Assembly: GCA_949752745.1 (NCBI GenBank)
Contig: OX457033.1
Location: 12,385,301 to 12,449,300, forward strand
DNA: 64,000 nucleotides
Direction of reading: 5' to 3'
Source: Protula sp. h YS-2021
Lineage: Eukaryota; Annelida; Polychaeta; Sabellida; Serpulidae
The notes under the pieces were generated by a model that was given only the letters and a program-made list of their open reading frames with translations, made no database searches and was not told where the DNA came from. A program made the translations under genes and the position numbers. This document shows positions 1 to 9,911 of the stretch, in pieces; position 1 is the first letter of the stretch; each line of letters opens with the position of its first letter.

Positions 1-87
1 AACTATGTCATTAACTAAACAAATATTGCATAATTAAAACAATTCGTTTGAATATCAATTTTTCGAATCTAGTTTATCAGTTCATTC

Positions 88-505
88 CTAATTTTTATAG
101 GTACAAGGAATACGAACCTTTGGTCTGTTCCAGCCTGTAAATGGGGTAAATTTGTTTCTGACTGGTCCGTACCATCCACAATGATACAACTTCTTTAGGA
201 CTGCTACTAGCTTCATCTCTTCTTTTGTAGTAGCTTTTTCATTCCGTTCTAAAAATAATATAAAGAATTAATAGTTATGCATGCTACAAGATCGGAGCAC
301 ACCATAATATCACTGCAAACAAAAATTTACTACCGGCCACACTATGTTATAACAGTTAGGTGTTGTTCTTTGCACTTCGCTCATACAACAATGTTCTCAT
401 TACAGTGACAAATTAGTTAGAATAAGTCGGATTGTTAATACACTTACTGCTGTCTTGATAAATGTCCAAGCGCACCCACTGCCTGGTTTCTGGATGTAGG
501 TTTTG
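88..505 (-). CDS. Possible 3' end of a two-exon host gene (unrecognised)
   Basis: Two exon-like blocks lie on the minus strand. The first (505 to 448, 58 nt) is preceded by acttactgcag and followed by a GTAAGT donor. The second (248 down to a TAG at 90-88) is preceded by an AT-rich tract ending in AG. Joined, they keep one open frame of about 72 codons across the junction (phase 1), which is why I list them. The second block is basic and aromatic and contains KKLYHCGWYG and a C-terminal PCTYKN. I recognise no domain. The gene would extend to the right, but I could not find a further exon. It could equally be an unrelated chance frame or a transposon exon; the matching splice signals and phase are the only support. 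Confidence 0.33.
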
Positions 506-510
506 CTGCA

Positions 511-2061
511 GTAAGTGTTTCACTGGCATGCAAACTTGACATTTGTGAACTTGAAATGCTAGGATAAAAACACACCTTCGAACCCCAATTCATTTATATT
601 TTAACCAATCCAATTAGATTTACTAGTTTTGACAGATGATATAGTTTATCTGCTTCCTAGAAAATTACACAAAATTACAAGATTGCCAATTCATAAAGCG
701 ATTGAATTCAATCAATGTGAATTTGGTACCGTGTATTTCTGAAATACTTTACTTTTGTTCACAAATATTACCTTTAGGAAAGACACATTGAAAATTTTCT
801 TTCCATATATTGTAAAAGTGTGCTCTTTTAACGGCAGCATCTTTTCTACTGAGCCGATATTAATCATACATCTCCTTTATTGTAGTCCCATGGGGCAGAA
901 TTAACCCATCTCCTTCTGGGCTTCTGTCGTTGACTTCTTACTTTTTCAGATAATTAACTGCACATTACAACGTTATGAGCAAAGCAATCCTTTGATTTTT
1001 TATGTTTTGGGGAGAATTTTCAAATTATATTTATTCTTCAATTAATGCAAAATATTCAATCATATTGACACTTTTAGCGATATTAATGAACGCTAGCGTT
1101 GGAAATTATATTAGTACCTCCTTCACAAAAATCTTTGATATGGGGCCTTTTTACCAGGTTGGATATTCCCGAATCATACAACTGTTTGATACGCGAGTAT
1201 GTACTATCCAAAATACCAATGACTATTTAAGTTCATGCTTTTCTGAAATATTGAAGAATATGCAAGTCTAACGTGTATATCAGGTGCGCTTATATATTTA
1301 TCGAAAATATTACGTTACTTTCTTGCTGATGGGTATCCTTTATAAACAAACACACCTTTTCCCACTGTGATTTTAGAATATATCACAATAAAAGCCTTTA
1401 GCTCGGTATAGAACTATCCTTCCATTATTTATTCCTAAAATCCTATAACAAGGCTTTTGAATGTTACAAAACATCCTCAACGCCTTGGTATATAAAGTTG
1501 TTGACACGCAGATTCAAACGTATGTTTGAGTTGACTGGTTGTGATTTTAGGTAAAGTACTTAATGTCCAAATAAATATTTAGCGTTCTGGCTCCAGTCAA
1601 TATAAAGTACTCATTGCACTGCCAAAGCTCTACCATATTTAAACAAATAATCACCACCCGGTTACCACGTATGTCTTAATATATAAAGTCATTCAAATTT
1701 GTGGGTGTAGTGACTGGTTGCCGTTAAAATAACGTACCTGATCATTACATTTTTGAAATGAAAATGTTCAACGTCATGACCAGAGTCATTTGTTGGCACA
1801 TATTGTACTGCCACCTATCAAGTTCACAAAGCAAGGAGTATTTACACATAAACCACAACATTTTTCACGATTTGTTTGACATTTTCAGTTTAGATGACCT
1901 GAATCATTAATGTCAGCAAAACCTTGTATCTACAATCTACAACTCCTTAGTGTGATGCCTTACATGATTTTAATGTATTCAGACTTTATTCTTAGTCTAA
2001 GATAATTAATCAATAACCATCACTCTATTTATTTATAACCTTATCTAGATTATAATTTTTT
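511..2061. other. Intergenic stretch, nothing supported
   Basis: AT-rich sequence with short ORFs only. The longest is 1002-1271 on the plus strand (89 codons, hydrophobic N-terminal half, no recognised domain). Several short tracts resemble each other around 1490-1720 (tatataaagt followed by ttgactggtt), which may be the trace of an old duplication. I see no gene here. Confidence 0.4.
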
Positions 2062-2451
2062 ATGGCTGCACTAATGTTTTGTTCTGCCAGAAAAGAAAGA
2101 ATTGCCATATTTTTGAAGTTCTGCATAGAGAATTATAACACAGCTGGAGAAACTGGTTTCATCGCTATAAAGAGATGGTTGCCAAGGCTACTTCACCATG
2201 TCTACAAGTTATACGATCACCACGCCACTATTCACATTATTTCATTACTTCAATTCAATTATGGTCCGCGGATTTTATTCAAAATATACAACGAAAGCAT
2301 AGTTATGGATTACATCAAACTTATTTTTGAAGTCATTGTCTTCATGTTTCACGTTGCTATGGCGACAAAAATTAAAATTAATGTTATACGATGGATCTTA
2401 GAAGTATGTAAGATTCAGTTATTATTAAAATATGCAAACACAATGAATTAA
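2062..2451 (+). CDS. Unrecognised 129-codon ORF
   Basis: This is an ATG-started frame of 129 codons. The first third is basic, and two hydrophobic stretches near residues 80-105 could be membrane-associated. No family motif is visible, and no splice sites, promoter or neighbouring coding remnants support it. The surrounding DNA is AT-rich and non-coding in appearance. The length alone is only marginally unusual at this base composition, so it may be a chance ORF. Confidence 0.12.
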   Translation: MAALMFCSARKERIAIFLKFCIENYNTAGETGFIAIKRWLPRLLHHVYKLYDHHATIHIISLLQFNYGPRILFKIYNESIVMDYIKLIFEVIVFMFHVAMATKIKINVIRWILEVCKIQLLLKYANTMN

Positions 2452-2802
2452 AAAAATGAATTAAAATCAGATATGTAAAAATAGTAAGGGTTATTTAACT
2501 TTAAATGTGATCAGTAAAATATGTATATATTATATTCCGTACAACACATTTATTTTTATTTTAACAAAACGCACCACTCCCTTTGAAATATATTATAAAC
2601 AACCCCAGTTGATTTGCATAGCACAAATACTTGAGGCACCCCTCCCGTTTGTAAATGTGCTTTGTGTGTGAGAGGCAGCGGCTAAAGTTGTGTATGCAAA
2701 AAAAGCTGCAATAAATCCTCTGGATGCTGAATGTGTTTTCGTACCATAAAATAAACAAACGGTAGTGATAACAGTATTTAAGTATTCTACAGGATTATAA
2801 AC

Positions 2803-2862
<60 letters not shown>
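2803..2862. repeat. (GT)n microsatellite
   Basis: About 29 uninterrupted GT units with a short GCGTGTG end. All ORFs crossing it are translated repeat (Cys-Val or His-Thr strings) and are not genes. Confidence 0.95.
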
Positions 2863-2866
<4 letters not shown>

Positions 2867-3455
2867 GTCGTTGAATATAGCCGTATACTTTTAAAAGATA
2901 TATACAACTTTGTGCTTTTCACGTTATCAATGTTTAAATTACCACACTTTTGCATGATTATTTTGCAAAAAAGTGTGCGAACAAATATTTGAAATAGAGT
3001 TAATCATTGCACATATTACAACGTGTACAGGTTTTTATCCACGAGACTGAATGCAGTAGGGTACATTTTCTTACATAATATCAGTTTTTAAATAAACTGG
3101 AGCAATTTGGCTGAAGGGGTTTCGATTGAAATTTTTTAAGGCTATATGTTTAAATGTTTCCAAGTTTTACTTTATTAGCTTTTAAATTTTAAACCTAATT
3201 TATATCGTAATTTATGCACATGGCATGCCCGAGGCAGGCTCATGGGCTCTGGCTTACAGGCTTGCCGATCCGGTTAATTCAATTCTTCCAGTATAGTTGG
3301 AATCATTGGACACGAGATTGACACAATATGGCCTTATTCAGCTTGGTTTATTTTCTGTAATTTCAGGATGGTATAATCTCAGCAAGTTCTGATGTAGATT
3401 AAACAGAAACAATAGCAATTGCAATTTGCAATTTTTATTCTGAATCGAGTAATTA
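2863..3455. other. Intergenic stretch, nothing supported
   Basis: AT-rich sequence without a credible ORF, repeat or RNA gene that I can recognise. A short GC-richer patch at about 3225-3290 has no coding signature. Confidence 0.4.
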
Positions 3456-3458
3456 CAG

Positions 3459-3507
3459 TAAAACCCCTATATAATGAACACTCGAGGAACCGGCTAAAAT
3501 GTTAACG
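3459..3507 (+). mobile_element. pogo/Tigger-like terminal inverted repeat fragment
   Basis: The sequence starts TA then CAGTAAAACCCCTATATAA and continues into cactcgaggaaccgg. A TA dinucleotide followed by CAGT and an AAACCCC block is the classical start of pogo/Tigger-type elements. Only one end is present. It runs directly into a LINE 3' fragment, which probably inserted into it. No transposase belongs to it here. Confidence 0.4.
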
Positions 3508-3790
3508 GGTTACATTGTGTCAGAACATGTCAGTAATCATTGACTAGAAAACAATACTACAAGTTAAAATCTAGTAAAAACCGTGTATATTCTGAAATCA
3601 TAAAGTGAAAACCAACTAGAAATACTGATACAGGTTGATTTCCTTTAAAAATTGTATAAATATGCTGGTCCTACTTCATAAGAGAGCTACCTCAAGGAGT
3701 CAACTCTGAAATGACGTGAGCGGCCGTCTTGGAAATCGCTAAAGTCTATTAAAATATGTCGGGTAACGGCTCGCCTCTTAAAAGATTTTT
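3508..3790 (-). mobile_element. Diverged LINE 3'-end fragment
   Basis: On the plus strand it reads gggttacattgtgtcagaac, then gatacaggttgatttc, then a block ending in cgcctcttaaaagat. The same order occurs near the 3' end of the LINE copies at 9912-13285 and 38788-41568 (for example cgcctctcaaaagatat). It therefore represents the degraded C-terminal coding end and 3' untranslated region of a related LINE on the minus strand. It abuts the DIRS gag remnant. Confidence 0.6.
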
Positions 3791-4680
3791 ACAGCAACAA
3801 AATATCAAAACATTTGTCTTTGAAATGCAAAAAAGAAAATGAGCACAATCAAGATAATAGGAACATTGAGGATCTTATAGACAGGCGAGTTAAAAAGCGC
3901 ACAAAGCGCATAGAAAACGCTTTTTGAGCTGGAGGATCAGCTTCAGAAAGAGAACAATAGAGACAAAGCCCTTAAGAAAAAGCAAACCCTATCATGGAAC
4001 AGAGAAGGCACAGGATTCAATACGAATTCCTCATGGACACAATTAACGCATCAAACGAAATCGAAGAAGAAATTAATAAGGGTGTGAACAGGGATTACTG
4101 TATCGAAAAAGTTCAGAAAATAAAGGACTCTGCAAAATATAAAGGAAAATTGCTAGGGATTGCAGACCAAGAGGAAGGCAAATGGGAGACGGTGAGGGCA
4201 TACGAGCGGTCCACTATAGCGGATGTCGATGAGGATGATCGAAAAATAAAGAACGCGGTAGCTATTGCAAAACGAAAACTCCGTGAACGAAGCGAGTCTG
4301 CGGCCAAAAAACGGAGAACGGACATGGGCAGGCATTGGATGGCAAGCAAAGATGTCCCGTTTCAACCAGCAGCAGCATTCCCACATAGGTCGAATGTACC
4401 CTTTCGAAGAGGAGGGGGCGGAGCACTCCAGAATCCAGGCCCCCGTGACATCTGCTTTCGATGTGGTGCCCCGCACACTCGAGCGCAGACAGTCAAAACA
4501 GGAAAGAACAATAAAGATAAGTGTTCATTTTTTTGAAAGTTCTAAAGTAGACGGGTTTAAAATCAAAAGCGGGAAAAAGGAGGTCACATGCGACTTTTGT
4601 CAGAAAGGACACCCCAAGAACTGTAAAGGGGAGATTCAAACAAAACATAGTTTTTTGGCCGAAAATTCAAACAAATAAAT
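3770..4680 (+). pseudogene. gag: DIRS-like gag remnant
   Basis: The best frame is 3994-4536 (180 codons), with weaker coding upstream from about 3800 that is broken by stops. It is highly charged. A central segment runs LLGIADQEEGKWETVRAYE and then DVDEDDRKIKNA. I know this layout (basic/acidic, IAD, a W-x-x-V-x-x-Y-E motif, then an acidic DEK-like run) from DIRS-type gag proteins. A Cys-rich CFRCGAPHT follows near residue 155, and the overlapping frame carries CDFCQKGHPKNC at about 4590-4625, suggesting a frameshift within the nucleocapsid-like tail. The DIRS reverse transcriptase follows directly on the same strand. Stops and frame changes make it non-functional. Confidence 0.6.
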
Positions 4681-5200
4681 ACGTTTTCTCTACAATTCAA
4701 AACGGTTATAAATTACCTTGTATAATCAACCCTCCACAGCCTTTTTTTGAGAAAATCAACAAATCTGCTTTAGATCACGATGAATGTGTTACACAAGCTG
4801 TGCAAGAGTTGATAGAAAAAGGTTGCGTGAAATTATGTGACAGTGTACCATTGGTTTTCAATCCATTAACAGTTTCAGTTTAATCTAATGGTAAAAACAG
4901 ATTGATTCTAGACCTCAGACATGTAAATGAACACTTTGTAAAAGAGAAATTTGAATACGAGAATTGAAAATAACGTTAGAGTATGTACAAAAAGGTTTTC
5001 GTTTGACTTAAAATCGGGCTACCATCACATTGATATACACCCAATTTTACAGAGTACTTAGGGTTTTCATGGGGATCAGGCGAAGATAAGAACTATTATC
5101 AATTTCTGGTTCTTCCATTTGGATTGAGTACAGGGCCTATATTATTTACAAAAGTTCTTCGTATTTAGTTAAGCACTGGTGTGGTTCAGGAATAGTGCCA
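4681..5200 (+). pseudogene. pol: DIRS-like reverse transcriptase, N-terminal half (interrupted)
   Basis: Three-frame reading gives RLILDLRHVNEHFV, then FDLKSGYHHIDIHP, then FGFSW-like and VLPFGLSTGPILFTKVL, in the order of the DIRS1-type RT fingers and palm. Two in-frame stops and small deletions break it. The frame continues to VKHWCGSG at about 5195, which is also typical of DIRS RT, and then stops matching. At about 5200-5209 a possible pogo-like element begins (CAGTGCCAAAACCTCG). The expected rest of the RT, with its catalytic aspartates, is not found before RNase H resumes near 8100. Confidence 0.8.
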
Positions 5201-5571
5201 AAAACAGTGCCAAAACCTCGTTTTTCTACTTTGCTGCATAATAAACTTTCGGTGCTGCAGCATTGTTATGAGCATACTTTCTTAGTCATTTTGCCTCTTT
5301 TTCTGACCTTGAAAGCTCTCAGGATTGCAAGTGCCCATCCACGGTTACCAAGCACACTGCTTGCTGCCCTCTAAGTTGATAAATGGATGGAATGTTCTAG
5401 CTAAACACGCTGTGAACTTCACCCTGTGCTTAATCCGTACGCGACACATTCGTTTATTTAAAAATATGCCGAAACTAAATTGTTACACAGTTAAATTGAA
5501 GTTAAGTGCCAGCGATTGGTATAATGAAAATGGCAAGAGTATGCATCGTGCTGCGATCCAATCAATTTGGT

Positions 5572-5670
5572 TACTTAGTTAGTTATATGATTTGTTTAAC
5601 GACACGAACGACCCTAGGGGGTTACATTGTGTCAGAACATGTCAGTAATCAGTGACTAGAAGACAATACT
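5572..5670 (-). mobile_element. 99-bp LINE 3' tail inserted in the pogo transposase
   Basis: It contains tttgtttaacgacacgaacg and ttacattgtgtcagaacatg, the shared 3' end of the LINE family (minus strand). It is bounded by caatttggt (5563-5571) and aactttggt (5671-5679), a near-identical target-site duplication. Removing it rejoins the transposase helix-turn-helix reading frame. Confidence 0.75.
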
Positions 5671-5773
5671 AACTTTGGTGTCGATCGAAAACGAATATGG
5701 GAATGGGTCCAGAACGCGGATAGACTCAGAGCGAATTCAAGGGGTAAAGGTTGGGATAAAAAAGCTTCACTCA

Positions 5774-5981
5774 GGTATTTTACAGTTTATTTCAAACAAG
5801 TTACTATTAATGGCCGTGTACAATACGTTTTAGAGGATTTCTTCATACTTAAAAGAAACTAAAAAGGAAGTGCAGAAATGTCAAGGTTTTGAAGCATAGT
5901 GTACTTCATATTTAAAAAAAGTGTGATTTGGAGTGGTCGTGACTATTTACCCTCTGCTGGATCCGCTATTTTATATTTACA
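5774..5981 (+). other. Possible intron in the pogo transposase remnant
   Basis: Coding similarity stops at KKASL near 5773, just before a GT, and resumes at about 5982 after tatatttacag, a fair polypyrimidine-AG acceptor. The 208-bp interval is AT-rich with no coding signature. It may be an intron or simply inserted or decayed sequence. Confidence 0.3.
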
Positions 5982-6487
5982 GGTAGGGCACCTGCAAGCG
6001 AAGAATTTGATCAAAGAGTGCTTGAATTCTCCTCGATGAGCGAATTGAAGGATGACCAGTGAGCAATGAGGACCTAAAACAAAAGGCCCAGCAGATGGCT
6101 TGTACAATTCCTTGTATGGAAGAATTCAAGGGATCTGATGGCTGGTTGACAAAGTGGAAAAAAGTCGAAATTCTGTTGGTGTCAGGTGTTGAACCAATGA
6201 AAGCCAAAGCTTCCTTTGGACTTTCATGATCAAACTATCGCTTTTAAACGTGAGATAGAAGACAAACGACGCGAAAATGAATACACACTAGCACAGAGAG
6301 GAAACATAGACCAGACCAATGCCGGTTTGACATGGCACCAAATACAACCAACAATATTCAAGGTGCTAAGGACATCAGGATAACGATGGATGGCAGGTCA
6401 AAGAAAGGATTCACATTGGCACTGGCAGCTTACGCAAACGGTACCAAGCTACCGGCATACCTGGTTTTTAAAGTAAAGAACGCCAAG

Positions 6488-6660
6488 GCCGGATACCTCC
6501 ATGTGTTTTTGCGCAGACTTTCATGGATAACGATACATTACAGCAACACAAGGAGGAACACAGAAAAGAGTACACGTGCAGATATTGTGACAGGAAATAC
6601 ATTTCGTGATGGAATCCGAAACAACATGTGCAGAACGTACATTCTTTACTCGGCATTCCA
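6488..6660 (+). pseudogene. C2H2 zinc-finger exon remnant
   Basis: Directly after tgtttttgcgcag, an acceptor-like site at 6514, the frame reads TFMDNDTLQQHKEEH and then YTCRYCDRKYIS, a stop, and NPKQHVQNVH. That is the end of one C2H2 finger (H-x-x-x-H) followed by a complete C-x2-C ... H-x4-H finger broken by one TGA near 6609. Its frame does not continue the pogo DDE frame. It may be part of a chimeric zinc-finger/pogo gene or an independent zinc-finger scrap. Confidence 0.5.
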
Positions 6661-6939
6661 GAACCTACTCATCTATTGTGGCTAAGAAGTTTGCACTTCA
6701 TTTTGGAAATTAGCGATCTTTTGTATTGCGTATATATTTGTACAGGTGTGTAATTCTCAAAATATATATTTGTAATTAACGCATGCTTATAAGTTCTATT
6801 ATGTACTTCTTGCTTTTCCAAAACAATTGTACATTGCTGGAATATGGATGTTGATTTTGCTAAATGAAATATATGCATCCAGAGCAAAATATTCTTGGAC
6901 GTTTGCTTTTACTTGTGTTTTCACTCCTTTCCAGAGCTT

Positions 6940-7840
6940 TTGCAAAAGTAGTCCCAACTAAAAAACCACAGTGGGGTTCATGTGGGATGTCCCCTGGGAA
7001 ATACAAGTCTGACCTCCACCGTAGCACCCACACATGGGAAACATTGGCGGAAACATTACATATATGTTGGGCGGCGGACGTAACCTGTTGTGGGAATATA
7101 AGCGTGTAACGGACATGAGATTTAGGTTAAAAACACCACATGCGGGACTTCACACGTTGAATACACGGCGGTCATCCCACACATGGGAGCCATAAGACCA
7201 ATACCACATACATTATATGTGGGACGGCTTACGTATATCTCATGTGGGACTATTTAATAGACGTGGGATTTAGGTTGCAAATACCACCGTGGGATTTATG
7301 CGGGACGTCCCACGTCGGATACACGGCCGACATCCCACGCAGGTCTCAGACATGGCATTTCCCATGTAACAAATGCGTGGGATACACATGGGCCAAAAAG
7401 CATCAGATACACGTGTTTCTTCCCCAGTAGACGTCGGAATAGCGTGGAAATTCACACGGTGGGATTTCACCCTTAAATTATGTGTGGGGACACGTTGCCA
7501 AAAAAAACACGCCGGATACACTTGGGGGAGAAAACACGCACTTCCCACGTGGGATGTATAGGAGGAACACCACCGTATGATTTACATGGAAATTCAACGT
7601 TGGCAAAATGGGGAAATTCCACGGTGGGATTTCAAACGGTAATCCGACATAGGAAGTCCCACCGTGAGTTCCCTTGGGGCTTTCCCACGCATATCCGACG
7701 TGGATTTACTGGAGTAATCCCACCGTGGGATGACCCGCGGTAATCCCACGTCGTATATGCGTGGGAAATCCTATGTTCCGCGCTTTCCCAGGTTCTCGCG
7801 CGAATCCCACATTCAGCCGACGTCGGCAAAACGTGGAACA
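6940..7840. repeat. GTGGGA/TCCCAC-rich degenerate repeat block
   Basis: About 21 GTGGGA or TCCCAC words occur in 900 bp, on both strands, often as GTGGGATTT or in the palindrome TCCCACGTGGGA (7543-7553). Local spacing is often 20-25 bp (for example 7218, 7242, 7263, 7288, 7308, 7332). It is GC-richer than its flanks. ORFs on both strands across it share the repeated peptides expected from such an array and are not genes. It looks like a decayed minisatellite with palindromic half-units. Confidence 0.6.
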
Positions 7841-8095
7841 AAATTTTGTGCTATGGGGGATATGTAAATTATGTGCATAAGTCAGAAGTGGTTCACATTT
7901 TGTATCCTTAGAAAGTTCTTTTCTTACTTGAGGTTAATTAACATGTGCTATGCGTCAGCGTGCATTGCCCATTCACTTATGCGCCCTTGTTCTGGTCTCA
8001 AACAATCGTTATCGAAATATTTGAATTATTTATTCCACTGCATTTCCAAAGCCCCTGATTATTATCATATTTAATGTACTAAATTTATGTTTTTG
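7841..8095. other. Unassigned sequence inside the interrupted DIRS element
   Basis: AT-rich, with a 67-codon ORF at 7871-8074 that has no recognised motif. It lies between the GTGGGA block and the resumption of DIRS coding, so it may be part of the inserted material or unrecognisable RT. Confidence 0.3.
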
Positions 8096-9290
8096 AAAGA
8101 TTCCATTGAAATTCAACACACTGTAAAATCTTGGGAAGCTAGGCTGCTAGAATTAAACGACATAAGCAATAAAGGTTATTAAGACACTCAACGTTTGAAA
8201 AATGTAATGGAGAACTGTCTGAATTGAATGCAAACAACCAGAAGCAGTGCATTGTCGTCCAGCTAAAACGAATTATTGTCAAAAAGACCATCAATTCGCG
8301 AGGCTAGTCTCGTGCTTCGCATGTTGATGACCGCCATGCCAGGGGGGATATGGCCGTTTGCACACAGGCACGTAGAAGGTGCACCGATGTCAGCATTAAA
8401 ATATGCACTCGGTGACTTTGAGGGTAGAATGAGCATTTCTTCAATGGCACGATCTCATTTCCAATGGTGAGTGGACAATTTGCCTGCGACATATAACGTT
8501 CTTGCATATCCAAAACCACTCCTCAGTGTTAAAACTTGTTGGTCTTCAAGCGGGTGGGGGCGTCCTGTGTTGAACGCAATACCTATGCAGAGGGTCAGTG
8601 GAAAATGGCGGAAAGCATTTTTCATATCAATGCGTTAGAGCACAAGGCTGCTTTTCTTGAGCCTTATTAGCGACATAGAAAAATGCCATATAACTCTTAT
8701 GATGCAGCCTATATTGGAGAACAAGGTGGATCAAGGTCTGCGGTTTGTAATCACCTAGCATTTGCTATTTGGGCGTAGGTTATTGAGCGAAAAATACATA
8801 TAACTGTTTCTTTCATTCATGGGTCACTTAGCACAGAAACAGATAGGGCCAGTTGGATATTTAAGGAGGGGATGGAGTATGAATAAAAACCCGATGTGTT
8901 TCAAAGGGTAACTTTTCCTTCAGCCCGAACGTGATCCTTTTGCCTCGAGATCAAATTACCAACTGAAGCCGTATGTCAGCTGGAAAACTGATTCAGCAAG
9001 TTTCTGGGTGGATAGTTTGGCCATGCCGGACCGGGGTCGATTTTGGTTTTATGCCTTTCCCCCTTCAACATTATAAATAAGGTTCTAAAATAGATTATTG
9101 CTCATAGAGCAGCTGAAGTGCTAATTGTACCCAAAGGGACAACTCAAAGATTTTGGCCGATGGCCATGAAACTCCCTATTAAACCTTGTTATGTTATTCC
9201 CAGGGGTCAGCTGCTACTACCATCCAATCCAGCGAAGCAGCACCCCTTAATCAAAAGCTTCAGTTGATAGCACTGATGTTATCCGGGGAT
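8096..9290 (+). pseudogene. pol: DIRS-like RNase H and connection region
   Basis: The clearest frame is 8276-8470, with SIREASLVLRMLMTAMPGG, then HRHVEGAPMSALKY and FEGRMSISSMARSHFQW. This is the run-in to a DIRS RNase H. It continues, with shifts, through GWG-containing and HINALEHKAAF segments (about 8540-8660) and FWVDSLAMPDRGRFW with FPPF-like sequence (about 9000-9070). It ends at VLIVPKGTTQRFWP (about 9120), a DIRS hallmark. The RNase H would degrade RNA in the RNA-DNA hybrid. Several stops are present. Order and strand fit the gag and RT at 3.8-5.2 kb and the recombinase that follows, so I assign all of them to one element. Confidence 0.75.
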
Positions 9291-9299
9291 CAATTGAAC

Positions 9300-9911
9300 G
9301 ACGACAGTTGTCAGACACAGCACAGGAATTAATTTAAATGCCTGGCGACCATCTACAAAGAAACAGCATTACGAACAGCTTAAGAAGTGGATAAATTACT
9401 GCCAACATAAACCCATTTATCACAACGGCGGATAATGCTCTCAATTTCCTTGCTTCTTTGTTCTCTACTGGGGTTGGATACAGCAGCGTTATCAGCAACC
9501 GTGATCCTGAGTGAATACCCGGATCAAGACTTCGGCAACATCAAAATAACAGCGCGTCTCATGAAAGGCATTTATAACAATAAAAACCTGCTTTGCCACG
9601 GTATGTGCACACCTGGGACGCTTATGAGGCACTTCGTTATCTTCAAAGCATGAGTTTCTCTGATTTAACATTTAAGACATTAACATTAAAACTGAAAACG
9701 TTTTTTCGCGTTACGCTCGGCGCAACGCCTCTAAAGTATGAAGCGCTTATCGCTTTCTGCTATTCATATGACAGAGAAAACGTTATATTTCACTTTCTGT
9801 CTCCGTTAAAAACCTCCAGGATTGGCAAGCATCAAGTGCCATTAGTTATTGATATGTTTCATGATATTGAACTTTGTGTATATAGGCATGCTCAAAAATA
9901 CATTAGCATGA
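9300..9911 (+). pseudogene. DIRS-like tyrosine recombinase, N-terminal part
   Basis: The core-binding domain begins at about 9330 with NAWRPSTKKQHYEQLKKW and continues as FLASLFSTGVGYSS (about 9448). After a frameshift near 9590 the frame 9593-9919 reads TWDAYEALRYLQ, LTFKTLTLKLKTFF and GKHQVPLVI, the start of the catalytic domain. The enzyme class integrates DIRS circles by Tyr-mediated strand exchange. The frame runs into the LINE at 9912 and resumes at 13297, so the gene is split by that insertion. Earlier stops show it was already decaying or has decayed since. Confidence 0.78.
9901..9911. repeat. Target-site duplication, left copy (LINE copy 1)
   Basis: cattagcatga, perfectly repeated at 13286-13296 on the other side of LINE copy 1. 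Eleven of eleven bases match, a typical length for target-primed reverse transcription. Confidence 0.85.

Larger units (their letters stand above)
5209..6487 (+). mobile_element. Decayed pogo-like DNA transposon (transposase remnant)
   Basis: The transposase pieces, in order, are as follows. An N-terminal helix-turn-helix (about 5465-5571) contains LSASDWYNENGKSMHRAAIQ. The same helix region resumes at 5680 with GVDRKRIWEWVQNADRLR. A CENP-B-type DNA-binding segment (about 5985-6170) includes DGWLTKWKK. The start of the DDE domain (about 6300-6480) contains NIQGAKDIRITMDGRSKKGF and LPAYLVFK. The family moves by DDE transposition at TA sites. The gap between 5680 and 5985 is bridged by a possible intron, and the helix-turn-helix is split by a LINE tail at 5572-5670. 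The catalytic end is absent, and many stops and shifts show it is dead. A possible left end CAGTGCCAAAACCTCG lies at 5209; I found no matching right end. Confidence 0.7.

Noticed and set aside
4113..4476. Minus-strand ORFs of 78 and 107 codons
   Set aside because: Antisense shadows of the DIRS gag remnant on the plus strand.
7242..7841. Overlapping ORFs on both strands in the GTGGGA block
   Set aside because: Repeated peptides reflect the repeated DNA word; both strands are open because stop-containing words are rare in this GC-richer repeat.
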